Part shown: in pieces, positions 1-12,029 of the stretch | Layout of the letters: the number at the start of each line of letters is the position of its first letter | Position numbering within the stretch: position 1 is the first letter of the stretch | Assembly (NCBI GenBank): GCA_963555705.1 | Contig: OY743171.1 | Location: 24,608,852 to 24,672,851 of the forward strand | Length of the DNA: 64,000 nucleotides | Source: Ligustrum vulgare | Lineage: Eukaryota > Streptophyta > Magnoliopsida > Lamiales > Oleaceae | Direction of reading: 5' to 3' | Program-made: the position numbers and the translations under genes | The notes under the pieces: model-generated | What the model saw: only the letters and a program-made list of their open reading frames with translations | Database searches by the model: none | What the model was told of the DNA's origin: nothing

Positions 1-559
1 AATCACGTTGGTTGAAGATGATCTTACGCGGCGTTTAGAACTAGCCTTGAATATTTAGCTCAATATCTTCAAATAAACTATAAATCTATCCAAAACTCTA
101 ACATTTAACTCAATGAGTAAAGCCCTAAAATTAAAATCACATCTCAAACAAATGAATCTTTACGTTAACTCTTGAAGATGAAGAATGCTTTGAAGTAGAA
201 GATGATGGATTTTCTCCTTCTCCACCAATTTTTTTTCTACCATTCTCTCTCTCTCTCTCTCTCACTACCTTTGTTTGTAATTTTTGTGCGTGTATTGTGT
301 GTTTGGTTAGTGTGTGTCTCCCAAAGTCAAGACAAAAGAATTTAGCTGAAATTTGCATGCTTGGTCCCTCAATTATAATTCCAAAAAATTCGTAACGTTA
401 GACGGTAATAAGTTAATCCCTCAACTTATGATAAAATTTAAATGATCCCCAAAAATTCTACTCATTTAAATGAGTCCCAACTTGGACAAAATTGGTCAAA
501 TAATTGTTGACTTGACTAAATAAATAAATTACTTGTCATATTAAAAGTGGGTTGTGACA
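1..559 (-). repeat. Partial gypsy-type LTR on the minus strand, cut by the window start
   Basis: Read on the minus strand the LTR begins TGTCACAACCCAC at 559 and runs leftward out of the window. Immediately upstream of it, at 575-560 on the minus strand, lies a purine-rich AAGGAGGTAAG tract preceded by a GGATGAAATTC motif. That is the usual polypurine-tract arrangement before the 3' LTR of plant Ty3/gypsy elements. The stretch 40-209 is repeated in inverted orientation at 674-843. A (CT)n run lies at 246-264. The small open frame here at 137-358 is LTR sequence, not a gene. Confidence 0.65.
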
Positions 560-640
560 ATCTTACCTCCTTAAAGAATTTCATCCTTGAAATTCAGTCG
601 ACTACCATCTAAGAAGGTGAGGATACTTGGTTCGGATTTG
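560..640 (-). mobile_element. 3' internal end and polypurine tract of a gypsy retrotransposon
   Basis: On the minus strand this reads as a short non-coding tail with GGATGAAATTC, then AAGGAGGTAAG, abutting the LTR that starts at 559. Chromovirus-type elements of plants end with a comparable 'GAGGACGAAATT...polypurine' motif; the Tekay-like element at 27131-27160 in this window shows it too. The rest of this element is missing. From about 674 onward the sequence is an oppositely oriented LTR of the same family. Confidence 0.5.
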
Positions 641-673
641 ATCTTTGTTTTTCTAGAAAATCGAGCCCAACCC

Positions 674-2700
674 TCATCTTCAACTTCAAAGCATTCTTCG
701 TCTTCAAGAGGTAAAGCAAAGACCCATTTGTTTGAGATGTGATTTTAATTTTAGGGTTTTACTCATTGAGTTAAATGTTAGATTTTTGGATAGATTTATA
801 GTTGATTTGAAGATATTGAGCTAAATATTCAAGTTTAGTTGATAACATTGTGGTTACATGCTAGTGTTTGTAGTAATAGTGGATTAAATCCAAGATTTGG
901 GTATGATTTAAGTTATTGGAGCCTACATTAAGTTATTTCATGTTTAAATGCTTAATTTGGTGAAGTTTATTTGGGATTTAGATTATACGTGAATTTAAGT
1001 TTAAGTTTTGGAGAATTATGAAGTTATTGGGAAAGGGGACTTTGTATAAATGTACACCCTCTTGATTTATTAGTTAAATGGAGAATGGGTTAGCCATTAT
1101 GAGATTATTCTCACATGGAATTGAGCAAGGATCAATCGAAATGCTTTGAAATGAAGTTGATTTTCTTAGCTAAAATATATAGAACAAATTTTTTATGTTG
1201 GGAAAGTAAATGAGGTAGCTTTTATTGATGTGGAATTTTATTCTAAATTTAAGGTGGTGACCCACCCATCGGTCAGACCTACCAGCCGAATTAAAGTTTG
1301 GCCATTAACACTCTGAGTGGAAACTTACTTTTAGAAATGAATATTGAACTGTCATACATTCATTTAAATTTTTACTTTTAATGAATATTTATTTCAGTGC
1401 TATTAATAAGCTTAAATGAATCATCAAGATCTTCGAACTCCAACTCAACTAGTAGACAAGCATGTATTTCGACATATATGTTACAAGTGAAAGTTAATTT
1501 AAAAGTTTATAGCTCCGTTTGAATCATCATATTATTTCATTTCAATTAGTTCAGTATATTCAGATATGATGTTAAAACCACTAGAAAGTACCTAGATGTT
1601 ATTATTTTACTTGCTCTGCGCTGATGTGAACTTGTTCCACAGTGTATGACCAGATATGATGATTATACTTGCTCTGCACTGCTTACACAGTGCATGACCA
1701 GATATAGTGATTTTATTGCCCAGGACTACTTACACAGGGTATGACCATATACAGTGATTTTATTGCTTTGCATTGCTTACACAGTGTATGACCAGATACA
1801 GTAATTTTATTGCTCTGCACTGCTTATACAGTATATGACCAGATACAGTGATTTTATTGCTCTGTACTGCTTACACAGTGTATGACCAGATGCAGTGATT
1901 TCATAGTTCTGCACTGCTTTCACAGTGTATGACCAGATATTTATATACAATTCAGTTTATCAGATATTGGGTACCTTTTGTATAATTTTTCAGTATATTA
2001 TTGATTCTCATTTATATAATGTAGCTTTCAGCTTAAGAAGTTTGCATATGTCCAAGATATAGTTTATATCGAACCTAAAGGACAGTTCAATTGAGATCTA
2101 TAATGATATTATTACATTTGAGAATATTGTCTCTCCTTAGTTGCATCATTAAGTTGAATTCATGATTTCCAGAAGGTGTAGTTTATAATGTCTCTTCAAT
2201 AGAACTAATCGGATTTTTCGTAGAAACAAGTAAATTATTTTCCTTTACTCTCCACTCACTAAGTTATAATCTCATATATATTATTTTCAACATTTTTCTT
2301 TCTCATTAGGAAGCAGTTGAGATTTTGATCAACTTTTGGGAGTATCCACCATTAGAGAGCCAGAGCTACACAACCTAGTAGATCGTATGCATAAATCTTT
2401 TGAGCAAGTCTGCTTTTCAAGAGTCACATGCTTTATGAGTGTGTCTGTGTCTGTTGCACTGCATTTTTTATGTAGAATAGGATTGGCTTGCTACCTTTTG
2501 ATGTTAACTATCTAGTTTGGTTGTTTTGTAAGAGATATTAAAAGTCTAGTTGGCTACAATTATTTTTGACGGCGAAACTTGAAAGGGAAAGTAGTCTCCA
2601 ATTCATGATATGTATGTTGAGAATTTTTATTTTTCAGGTGGATTAAGTCTAGTTTACAGAGGAGGTGCTATTTAAATTTCTATAAATCATTATAGTTAAG
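674..2700 (+). repeat. LTR fragment on the plus strand, same family as 1-559
   Basis: The segment 674-843 matches the reverse complement of 40-209 with scattered mismatches, so it is the same LTR in the opposite orientation, missing its first few hundred bases. Near 2635-2690 there is a 'GGTGGATTAAGTCTAGTTTACAGAGG' type block. Equivalent blocks occur near the ends of other LTRs here (for example 23170-23200 and 30215-30245). No clean TGTTACA end was found, so the right border is approximate. It contains the 47-bp array at 1611-1945. No gene is seen. Confidence 0.45.
1611..1945 (+). repeat. Seven-copy 47-bp tandem array
   Basis: Copies begin at about 1611, 1669, 1716, 1763, 1810, 1857 and 1904. 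The first is about 11 bp longer; the rest keep an exact 47-bp step. Each holds a TTGCTCTGCACTGCTTACAC block followed by AGTGTATGACCAGATACAGTG and a short T-rich tail. The copies differ by a few substitutions, so this is an aged minisatellite, probably internal to the surrounding LTR. Copies are contiguous with no unique spacers. Confidence 0.9.
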
Positions 2701-3222
2701 AATAGTTAAGTTTGACTTGGTAGTAAGTTCAGCATCTAGCTGACACTTGCCATCTGCACGCGTCACAGTTACTCATTTCATTAAAAAAATGGAGATGATA
2801 AATATAGGTTTTTTGATAGAGATTATATAAGAAAGAAAAATATTTGGAATTCCAAGAGATTTCAAAAAAATTTACACTTCGTTTTTTAAGCTCCTTGTTC
2901 CTTTTTACCCAGTAAATACACAATTTTGTACTTTTAGATAAGCTTGTATTTTTTATTTGAAATTCAAATGTTATGAATGAGACGAGATAAAATAAGATGA
3001 TAATTCATGCTCATATTCCAAAAAAAAATAAAAAATAAATTGACGATAATTCATGCTAATGAGTATAACTATAAAACAGTGAAAATTGAACCCGTTATTC
3101 CAAATCTATTATTCAAATAGGGAACCCTTCACTTTTGCCATCTTCATTTAGCTTCGATATCAGCTCCCCAATCTATCAGTATCACACAATAAATTTTAAA
3201 CAAGCATTAACTTTAGTGCAAC

Positions 3223-3318
3223 TGATTGAATATATAGATAGATATATCAACAAGTTAAGATATATCAACAAAGTGATTGAATACATAGATAGATATATCA
3301 TAACAAGTTAAGATAGTA
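3223..3318 (+). repeat. Two-copy 51-bp tandem duplication
   Basis: A unit beginning TGATTGAATATATAGATAG at 3223 is repeated from 3274 with small changes, including a two-base insertion. The surrounding 2.7-3.48 kb is AT-rich with A-runs and shows no gene. Confidence 0.7.
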
Positions 3319-3496
3319 CTCCATCGTCCTAGAAAGATAGACTCGTTTTCATTTTTTGTTTGCAAGGAATATTAATGTGTAAATTTTTTAATATATCTTT
3401 ATTTCATATGCATGATTATCAAAAAATATAAATTGCTTGTTATTCAAAGTAGGAGTACATTAAGTAAAATAGAAATGAGCATATCTATGAAAGTAC

Positions 3497-3757
3497 CTGA
3501 TAGAGTAGAGTTTCATTGTCCAGTTTGAGAGTTTCATAATTGTGCTTAAGGACGTCAAAATTGGCTTTAAGGACGCCATAATCTCTCTCTAATTGTTTGG
3601 TTTTCCACCGTGCACGGCAGTTTTGGAACCAAACAGCCACCTGTCTCGGCTGCAAACCAAGTTCTTGGGCCAACTTAACTTTTCTCTCCGATTCAAGCTT
3701 GTTCTCCACTTCAAAATTCTTCTCCGGTGCTTTTACTTGATCAATACTTAATCTCCG
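3497..3757 (-). pseudogene. HD-Zip class I homeobox fragment (single exon-like remnant)
   Basis: The minus strand encodes about 87 residues covering most of a homeodomain followed by the start of a leucine zipper. Recognition helix 3 reads [14 protein letters not shown]. The family has R where C stands, and another conserved leucine is replaced by P early in the domain (QVKAPEKNF). Five leucines follow at exact seven-residue spacing (QL, VL, VL, TL, TL). The best family match from memory is the ATHB5/6/16 group of class I HD-Zip factors, which bind pseudopalindromic AATNATT sites as dimers. The fragment ends CAG|GTACTT, a good splice donor, just where such genes carry an intron. Upstream of the RRLS motif at 3757 the sequence turns into CA-repeat and unrelated sequence, and no start exon or later zipper exon was found. 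It lies among LTRs and is best read as a captured or stranded exon, not a working gene. Confidence 0.75.
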
Positions 3758-3831
3758 CCATGTCACCACCATCACCCCCATAAGCCCTCCCATGCTCCCT
3801 CCCGAACACACACACACATTGTTGACCACGG

Positions 3832-3862
<31 letters not shown>
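3832..3862. repeat. (CA)n microsatellite
   Basis: About fifteen uninterrupted CA dinucleotides lie directly upstream (minus strand) of the HD-Zip fragment. A shorter CA run precedes it at about 3806-3817. Confidence 0.95.
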
Positions 3863-3865
<3 letters not shown>

Positions 3866-3904
3866 ACCCATGTATATAATATTTTTATTGCATATAAACA
3901 CGTT

Positions 3905-5600
3905 AAGCATATTCTCACTTTTTTAATTTTAGAATTTAGGTTGGTTTTAAGTTTAATTGGGAACCTTATTTAAGATTTTCATATTTTGGATTTTATGAAT
4001 TTAGTTTTTATATATGAATTAATTCTGGAATTCAAAATTTGTGAACTTTAGTTTGAATTTTCATTTTACATGGTTTATTTTGAGTTAGTAGATAGATAAA
4101 ATTCAGATTATTAATTATTGAGATTTAATTGAAGTTTTTGAATTTTAGGTTGAGTTCAATTTTTAGGTTTGATTTTTGGTTAATTGACAAGTAGAATTTC
4201 GAAGTTTTCCCTTGGATTTTATCTCTTGTTTTGAATATGGTATGGATGTGTTTGACATAGCTTAAGACATTGTTTGGTATAAATGATCGTAAAGGAAGAA
4301 AAAGGGAAAGAATATTCAGTATTAGAGTTGTTTAGTGTTATTAAAATTGGGATTGATTGTTTGAGTTAAAAGTTATATTTTATTAATGTACGAAAATATT
4401 TAGGAATCCAAGTTCAATGGTTAATGTGGATATAGTGTGCTTAAATGACCATCTTTCAACTTACTTGATTTTGATGTTTTTCGTTTACTTTATACGAGTA
4501 CGTATTATTTAACGAAATTTTCAACGTTTACTTTATACGAGTATGTAATATTTCAGGAAATATTCGAGAATACATTGTCAGTAAATTTGAAAGTCAAATG
4601 TTTTTTTTTTCTTTTTATGAAAATAAGAAAAGTGCAAGATTTCTCAAAAGATATGTATCCTAAGTTTTAAGATACAATGAATGTACTTCTATACCATGAA
4701 AGGCGAGAGTGAGAAATGAGGTGTGGGGACCGATGTACTCGAATGAAAGTGTGTGAATGTGAAAAGTGTGAGTGGAAGTGAAAGTATTGCCTTGCAGTGA
4801 AATGAAAGTGCATGTACCGCATTATGGTGAAATGAATATGGTTCCAAATACAAATTTCCCACAATATTTTGAATGGCTAGAAGATACACCAAGTAAGGTC
4901 ATGATGGTAATGAAATGAAGTTTTAAAAACTCAAAGTGAATAGGGATACATATTTATAAATCTCAAAGTGTTGCATGTTGTTTGGTATAACGTGCATGAA
5001 TTGTACTTGCTGAGTATTAGCTTACCATTTAATTTCTCTATTTCAAGTGATGAAAGCTATATATGATATGAGGAGAGTTCTTGGTGGCAGACTCATACAA
5101 TACCTGTGTTTAAGTCCTTTTAAAGCCGAACTAAAAAATTTACTCAAATTTTTCATTCCATATTCATTTACTCTTCCATTCTTTAAATTGCTCGACTAAA
5201 TTTAGTTTGCAAAAAGTTAGTCGCATTTCATTAGTAATTGGATTATCTCTCATTTAACTAGATGGAGTTTATTTATTTGGATGATTGTTGTTTTGGAGTT
5301 GAAAATTAATTTTGGAATGGTTTGGTGGTGTTAAGATGTTGGACGAGTTATGGTTTGATGTTTTTAAATTGTTGTGGTGGTTTTAATGTTCATGTATAGG
5401 TTGGTTAAATCTAACTTATAGGAAAGGTTTACCTGAAATTTTTGTAGAATTTTACAACAAAAAATAACATTAATAATGCTAATTATCAAAAATTTTATTT
5501 AATTTCGCATTTAAAGTGAATAGAATGTTAACATTTTCGCATTTAAGGTGAAAGGAAGTTAACATGTAAAGTTTTAAGATTTGAAACTTAGGGTGTTACA
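3905..5600 (+). repeat. Truncated chromovirus LTR, plus strand
   Basis: The right end reads AGGGTGTTACA at 5590-5600, the same terminus as the complete LTRs at 23334 and 30379. Blocks at 4440-4520, 4640-4930 and 5395-5600 line up with 22120-22200, 22320-22600 and 23160-23334, though more diverged. The left part is lost; the first recognisable stretch starts near 3905. The small open frames at 4667-4892 on the minus strand are LTR sequence. Confidence 0.7.
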
Positions 5601-5908
5601 CTCGGAGTTGTCTAGGGTCTTGGTCTCTCAGGGCATTTGCAGTTGATTAAATTGGAATTTTAGCCGTAGAGCTCATCTTCCTTGTGGTCAAATCGACTAA
5701 CCCTGATTTTGACAGTGTCCCTTTTCCAAGGCCATCACTTCATTAAACTCGCTCAACATATTGGATCTAGTTGATATGAAGTAGTGATCGTCTCCGTAGA
5801 TGTTCAGTTGTTATATGTTTACAAGAGCTTCTATGCATAGTTTGTTGGAGGAAATATCTGAGTAGTGGCTAAGACTTACCCGATCAGGACCTTTTTTTTA
5901 TCCTATAT
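5601..5908. other. Unassigned 308-bp spacer between two LTRs
   Basis: This lies between the LTR end at 5600 and the solo LTR starting at 5909. It could be non-coding 3' sequence of the Tat copy at 8.7-12.5 kb, since the solo LTR only interrupts it, but no motif confirms this. No gene is seen. Confidence 0.4.
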
Positions 5909-8705
5909 TGTAACACCCTAAATTCAAAATCTTAAACCTAGGCGTGTTAACTTTTCTTTACTTAAATGCGGAACAGAAATAAAACATTTAAAACCTCAAC
6001 AATTTCACTTTCTACTATAAAATTCTACAGGAATTTCGACATAGTCACCTCTATAAATTAAACATAAGCAACCTGTAGAGGGACATCATAACCATTTTAA
6101 AATATAAAACTCAACTCAAATAAAATCCAACATTAAACATTCAACCACAATTCTGCATCAAACTCCCACATCACCACACTATTCCAAATTCAATCTCAAA
6201 CTCCTCAACACGACATTTTATATCGACACGCTTCAATTAAGTGAAATAAGTGATAATATAACCAATACAAAAATGCCATAACTCATTTAAACTAATTTCA
6301 ACCAAAACAATTATCAATAATAAATGAATTAAGAAATAATTAATGAGAAACTTGAGTGAATTTTATTTTTAACTTTATTTTAAAAAGGTTGAAACGGGTA
6401 TAGCCTGAGCCTACCACCGAATGCTCTCCTCGTCTCATCTAACTTTCATCATCTGAAATATTGGGGAATGATTGGAGTGATCTAAAGCACAGTAAGCAAA
6501 CTTCATGCAAGTGATGCATTTTTATGCCATGCAATGCTTAAAATATTATGAAATATGTATCCCCATTTACTTTACTTCCCGAAACTTTTCAAACTTTCAC
6601 TTAAACATTTCAAGACTTTTACTTCATTTCCAGCATGAGCTCACTTGGTGTATATTCTAGTCAATCAGATAACAGTGGACAATTCTTATTTGGAACCAGA
6701 TCAAATTTACAAGTAAAACCGCAAAGCGGTTAACATTTATACCACCGCAAAGCGGCTCATTCACTTTATTCCACCGCAAAGTGGCTCATTGCATTCGGGT
6801 ACGCCGGTCCCCGCGCTCCATTCCCACTCACTTCTTTCAAGACATAGAAGTACACCCATTCTTTCTTAAAAACTTGGGATACATGACTTTTGAATAAACT
6901 TGTACCTTGACACATTTCTTTCATTTAAAAATATTTGACTTTCCAATTTCGATGACAATGCATGCTTGATGATACAATGACATGATAATGTACATGCTTA
7001 AACATTTTCATAAATACACATACTTGCATATGGTAAACCAAAAGCATTAAAATTCAATAATTAACATGAATGTCAATTAAGCATATAATTTCACATTGAA
7101 CATTCAACTATGATGAAAGTAGGGGAAGTTTACTTACTTGACGTCCTTAGCATTTACCGTTATCTGGATTTGCAAGTTGAGGAGCCTCGGTTACCAGTGT
7201 CGTCAATGTACCAAAATCCTAGTTGTTTCATTCAGTAAAATATACTTTCAATTCAAATTGATACATTCATCATTCTTTTAACATTAAACAAGTCAAAACA
7301 ATAAATCTTCTTTCCCTTTTCTTTCTTGTGATCATTTATTCCAAACAAGGTACTAAAGTATATTAAATACTTCCATACCATACTCGAAAGCAAAAGATTA
7401 AACCATTCGACACAACATTTTAAGCTTAACTATTAAGGTACTTAAATCAAAACCAAAGTTTGAAAAATGTACACGCCTTTACAATTTTTCCAAAATTTAG
7501 GAATTATAATTATTACTCACATTCACACTAAAATCACAATTAAGTTAACTAAATTCCCAAATTCCATAATCCTTTACCAAATCTGGAAATTTCAACTGAA
7601 ATTTCAAAGTAAATCTATAACTGACCATCTAAAACTAAAAATTCAAAATTCACATCTCTCAATATCACCTTATATTCAAACTTAAACCAAAATTATCAAA
7701 ATTCTTACTAACAACTCTAACCATTCAAGAAGTTTTCCCAATTAGACAAATTACAGATTTCCACTCATAGTTAGACACGAACAGTAAACTAACAGGCTTA
7801 AATTCATAATTTATCAAAATCTGAAAATTTTAAACGAGGTTCCATTTTACTAAAATCAATCAACACAACCTAGATCTATAAATTCCAAAATCTGAAAATC
7901 ACATGTATAGTATATACACTGTCATCATAAAGCTCCCAAATTTTGAATTTGACATTTAACGTATGACTGTAAACTAAAATTGAATCTGAAATTATATATG
8001 TAAACATAAAATCTGAAATTTACATATATATATATACATATTATTCACATACTGAAATTAACAATTGAGGTTAAAAATTTGAATATTATATAGAGAATAC
8101 ATACATTAACATCATATACATATATGTGTGTGTACGATTTCATGTGCGGGTGGGTGCGCGCTCGAGGGAAAGGGGGAAGAGAAAAGGTAGAGAGGGGCGC
8201 CCTACCGCGGTGGCAACCGGTGGTGAGGTGAGCGAAAGTCGAGGCTGGTAGTAGCGGCATCGCGTGAGAGAAAGAGAGAATGAGAGCGAGACAACGAGGG
8301 GAGTAAGGTGAAAGAGACGAGTCCGATGGAGGTTTAGGATTAAGGTTTAATCTTTTGAAATTTGCAATTTACTCCGTCAAGTCTCCTCCTCTGTTTAATT
8401 AAGCCCATAAGTTCAATTTACTCTCCAATTGTCACTAAACTTACTCCCTCAACTTTCAATTTAACAAAATAAAATAGGAAGTAGCATGCTTATGCAATAA
8501 AATAATTAATCACATAAAATTGCAAGTAAACAATTTATAAGCATTTTAATTGGCACATTGATCGAGATGACGTCCAAGTCCTTCCACTGCAAAAATAATT
8601 CAACTTATTATCAATAATAATTACCAAATAAATAACTCATCATAGTATCATCATAGAAATTGGGTGATATTCAAGAAAGCACGTAAAACGAAAAGTAGTA
8701 TTACA
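5909..8705 (-). mobile_element. Solo LTR of the Tekay-like chromovirus family, minus strand
   Basis: On the minus strand it starts TGTAATACTACTTTTCG at 8705 and ends GGGTGTTACA at 5909 (2797 bp). The 5-bp sequence TATAT flanks it on both sides (5904-5908 and 8706-8710), as expected of a target-site duplication. The start (including a TGCAGTGGAAGGACTTGGAC block) and the end match the LTRs at 20531-23334 and 27164-30379. No internal region is attached, so it is a solo LTR left by LTR-LTR recombination. At 6715-6795 it holds three CCGCAAAGCGG-type palindromic repeats. The small open frames at 7467-7685 and 8045-8260 are LTR sequence. Confidence 0.9.
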
Positions 8706-8710
8706 TATAT

Positions 8711-11318
8711 TGTGACTGTAGTTCCCTCAGTTCACTTAATGAAATGAGTTATTCTATTAAGGCTTTTGTTGTTTTATTTAAGTTTTTATTACTTTTTTGT
8801 TGGACGATTTGTCCTAATTGGCACGCATTGTTCACTTTCCCAGACGAAAGACACATATTTCTTTAAGTATTTTCCATTAATCGCTCTAATGTAAAACGTT
8901 CCATCTAGATCTTTTAAGTGATAAGATCAATTGGGTAAGATGAGATTTACTTCATATGGTCATTCCCAATTCGTGACCATTTCACAAACTTAGGGTCTTT
9001 ACTCTAAAGTGGTAACATGGCCTTCCACATTAAGTCACCTTGATAAAAGGACTTGGCCACGACATTTTTTATTTTTATTTTTTTGTAATAATTGGTCATT
9101 TTCATTTTTTGAGGTTCTAATTTTTTCAGGACTTCCAACTTTGTTTCTTCCAAGTCTTACAGATTTTGAACCATGTCTTCAGTGTAGGCTTCATAGTCTA
9201 GGTCATTTTGTAAATTTACTTTGATGAATTAAATGTTAACTTCTATAAGCAAAACAGCTTCTTTCCCATGCTCTAGCTGAACACATGTAACTTTAGTGCT
9301 TGAACAAGGAGATGTCCTATAAGCACACAAAGTCTGGTTTAAACTTTCATGCCATTGTCTGGCATTTTTCGTCAATCATCATTTTGATAATATTCTTAAG
9401 TACTTTGTTTGATGACTCTATTTGGCCATTGAACTTTGCATAATAAGGTGTTGAGTTTATCAGTTAAATCTCAAACTCGTACAAAACTTGTTTGACTCTT
9501 TTACCATTTAAGGATGTTTCATGATCCATCATTACAATTTGAGGAATTCCAAACATATGGATGATGTAATGAAACTAATAAATCTTTCTTGCAAAATCCC
9601 TATTAGGAGAACAAATTCTATCCACTTGGAGAAGAGATTTGTTGCTACTGTGAGGAAATTGTATTGCTTGGATAATTGCATGTAAATTTTCCCTATCAAA
9701 TCCAACACCAACCTCTAACCGGCCAAGTTTTATAATAGGGGTCATGTCTCTTGTTGGGGGATCTTTGGATTGGCATGTGCTTTGGGTATGCTAAACAACC
9801 TCTTGCTTATTGAGTACATACATCCATTGATTTCTACCAAAAATAACCAAATGTGATTCTTAACCATCTTATTTTGTTTCCACCGTGGTGAGCTCCACAT
9901 ATACCTTCATTAACCTCAGCCATTATGACGTTGGCTTCAGAAAGACAAACACATTTTAGTAATATGTCTTCGAACATTTTTTGTGTAACACATCGTCCTA
10001 CAACGCAAAATTTAGGGCTTGCAGCTTCAATTTTCTCTCTATCCCCCCACTGATTTCATTCAGAAAAGTCCTAGTTTCTTCTGATCAATCTATTACTTCA
10101 GCATCCTCTATACAAATGATGTTTGATTCGATCCTCCTTCATTGTATAGAAAACCTGATTATTTTGTTTTTACGTATAGGGGGTTTCAAGAGGATACACA
10201 CGAATCCTGAAAATCAAATGTATCGAGTAATTCCTGGAGGATTTCATATAGGCCCATTACTAAATTGCTCTTACATTAAAGCATCCAATTAATTGGTAAA
10301 TCACTAATTGGCAATCTCCTTTAATTGTGACCGTCTTTCATATATGTCCGCTATAGTTCCAAACTCATTTTCAATACTTCGTATTTGATCTAATTTCATA
10401 TAGGCCCATTACTAAATTGCTCTTACATTAAAGTATCCTATGAATTGGTAAATCATTAATTGGCAATCTCCTTTGGTTGTGACCGTCTTTCATATATGTC
10501 TGCTATAGTTCCAAACTCATTTTCAAAACTTCGTATTTGATCTAATTTCCAGTACAGAAATCCCTCAAAGTGAAATGGATCTAAAATTCTTGCCTCGAGT
10601 GACTAATTAACACTCTATCAATCCCTACACCACTAGGTGTCTTCGGGCCATCAAAGCACATGGTCCATGAAAATATCTCACAAGTACTTACCACTTATTT
10701 GATCTCCTTAAGGATACCCATGCTTGGGTGATCAACTTAGAAACCAATCATGACCTAAATCTTTACGGCCTTTTGAGGTGTGTCTTGGATATAAAATTCA
10801 GATAAAGACAGAGACCAAAAACTAATTCTTCGGTGTAAGATTGGCGAGAAAATGTGTATTGTATTAGATTTATGTTGAAGACTAAGTACACATTTACAGG
10901 CTGTAAATAGGCCCTCAGTTTGGTAAAAGTGAAATACAAAGGTAGACACATCTTATCCATAGAAGAATAATTACATTCACATTTTAACAATTTCTTACTA
11001 AGATAATAAATGTCTCTTCTCTCTCCTAGGTGATCTTATTGGGAGATCATATCCACAATGATTTTTATTCACCCGATATATACAACTTTATTGGTAGCAT
11101 AAATAGAGAGACCATAACTGCTGACCTTGAAAAATAGGCTTTCTGGTTGTCAAAATCCTCTTGATGTTTCATGTTTCAAATGAATTCATCCTAATTCTTC
11201 AGCTTTAGGATTGTTAAAAATGCTTTTGTTTGGTCTACAGAATTGGAAATGAATCTCCTTAAAAAATTTATTTTAGCTCAAGAACTCTTGCAGTTTATTT
11301 TTGTTACTAGGTGGTGAT
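8711..11318 (-). mobile_element. Tat-lineage retrotransposon copy A: RT end, RNase H, integrase and 3' region, decayed
   Basis: Order on the minus strand is high to low coordinate. The end of reverse transcriptase lies at about 11.31-11.15 kb. RNase H at about 11.03-10.76 kb shows the Tat-type 'CLPLYFT.TKLRAYL' and 'LCLYLNF' stretches. A second, archaeal-type RNase H block follows at 10.7-10.5 kb, then integrase at about 10.3-9.2 kb and the post-integrase tail at 9.2-8.71 kb. It aligns along its length with copy B at 30.58-33.35 kb, in the same order and strand. Frames are broken by many stops and shifts, so no protein is expected. The solo LTR at 5909-8705 lies in or next to its 3' non-coding end. 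Confidence 0.75.
10241..10544. repeat. 152-bp tandem duplication inside Tat copy A
   Basis: The segment beginning ATTTCATATAGGCCCATTAC at 10241 is repeated from 10393 with about 95% agreement by eye. Copy B has one version only (about 30937-31085), so the duplication arose in copy A after the copies separated. Confidence 0.9.
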
Positions 11319-12029
11319 GTGATCCCATTTGGGAACTCTTAGAATTGACTCTTGAAACTCCTGGAAATTTCTAAATTCAGGTTGGTTCAGATGGTAACAT
11401 GAAGACCCAAGCTTCATAACACAAGAACCTAAAGTATATTAAACCTTAGACCCGTTACGATGCGAAAATAAGAACAAACATGGATTACCGCCACAAAGGT
11501 TGTTCGGATCCTTTGATAAGTTCAATTTTGAATGCCACAAGAATTGAATCTTGATAAGTTTTAAGTTTCGAAGGAAATCCTCACCTTTAATATATTGAAA
11601 TCACTCAATATGTTTATTACAAAAAACTAACTATTACAATGAATGAAAATAGAATATAAAAAATGAAAAATAACCTAAGCTAGGTCTGGTCACTATAGAG
11701 GCACAAAAGCCTAACATAATAATCAAAAAATGAAAAAATAATAAAATTCACACAAATCCTAATTTCCAAAAAACTGTACGACCACGTGGTACAATATGGC
11801 GCGAACGCGTGCAATGCCTAATAGATACTGACCATTTGAATAGTAAATGCGCTATCTCCTAGGAGTTGAATTGTGAGACCGCATGGTCCTTTTCTGTAGT
11901 CTGTGTTGATTTTTGACTTAATTCGATTTTGGCTTGTCTCTTGGCCCATATCACTTTGTTTAGTCTTGAATCTTCTTCATTTATGCCATGATTGATCTTT
12001 GGAGCTCTTCATAGAATATAGCTCCTCAT
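11319..12029. other. Unclassified insert between Tat copy A protease and reverse transcriptase remnants
   Basis: At 11319 similarity to Tat copy B (33340 onward) stops, and at about 12030 similarity to the copy B protease region begins. The 710 bp between contains none of the expected first half of reverse transcriptase. It is AT-rich, with no open frame of note and no clear LTR or terminal inverted repeat. It is either another insertion accompanied by a deletion or a diverged spacer. Confidence 0.45.

Noticed and set aside
1611..1945. Possible CRISPR-like array
   Set aside because: Repeats are contiguous 47-bp units without unique spacers, in plant nuclear DNA next to LTRs.
3485..3910. HD-Zip reading as a functional transcription factor gene starting at 3910
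   Set aside because: The N-terminal part is CA-repeat translation; no credible start exon, and conserved residues of the homeodomain are changed.
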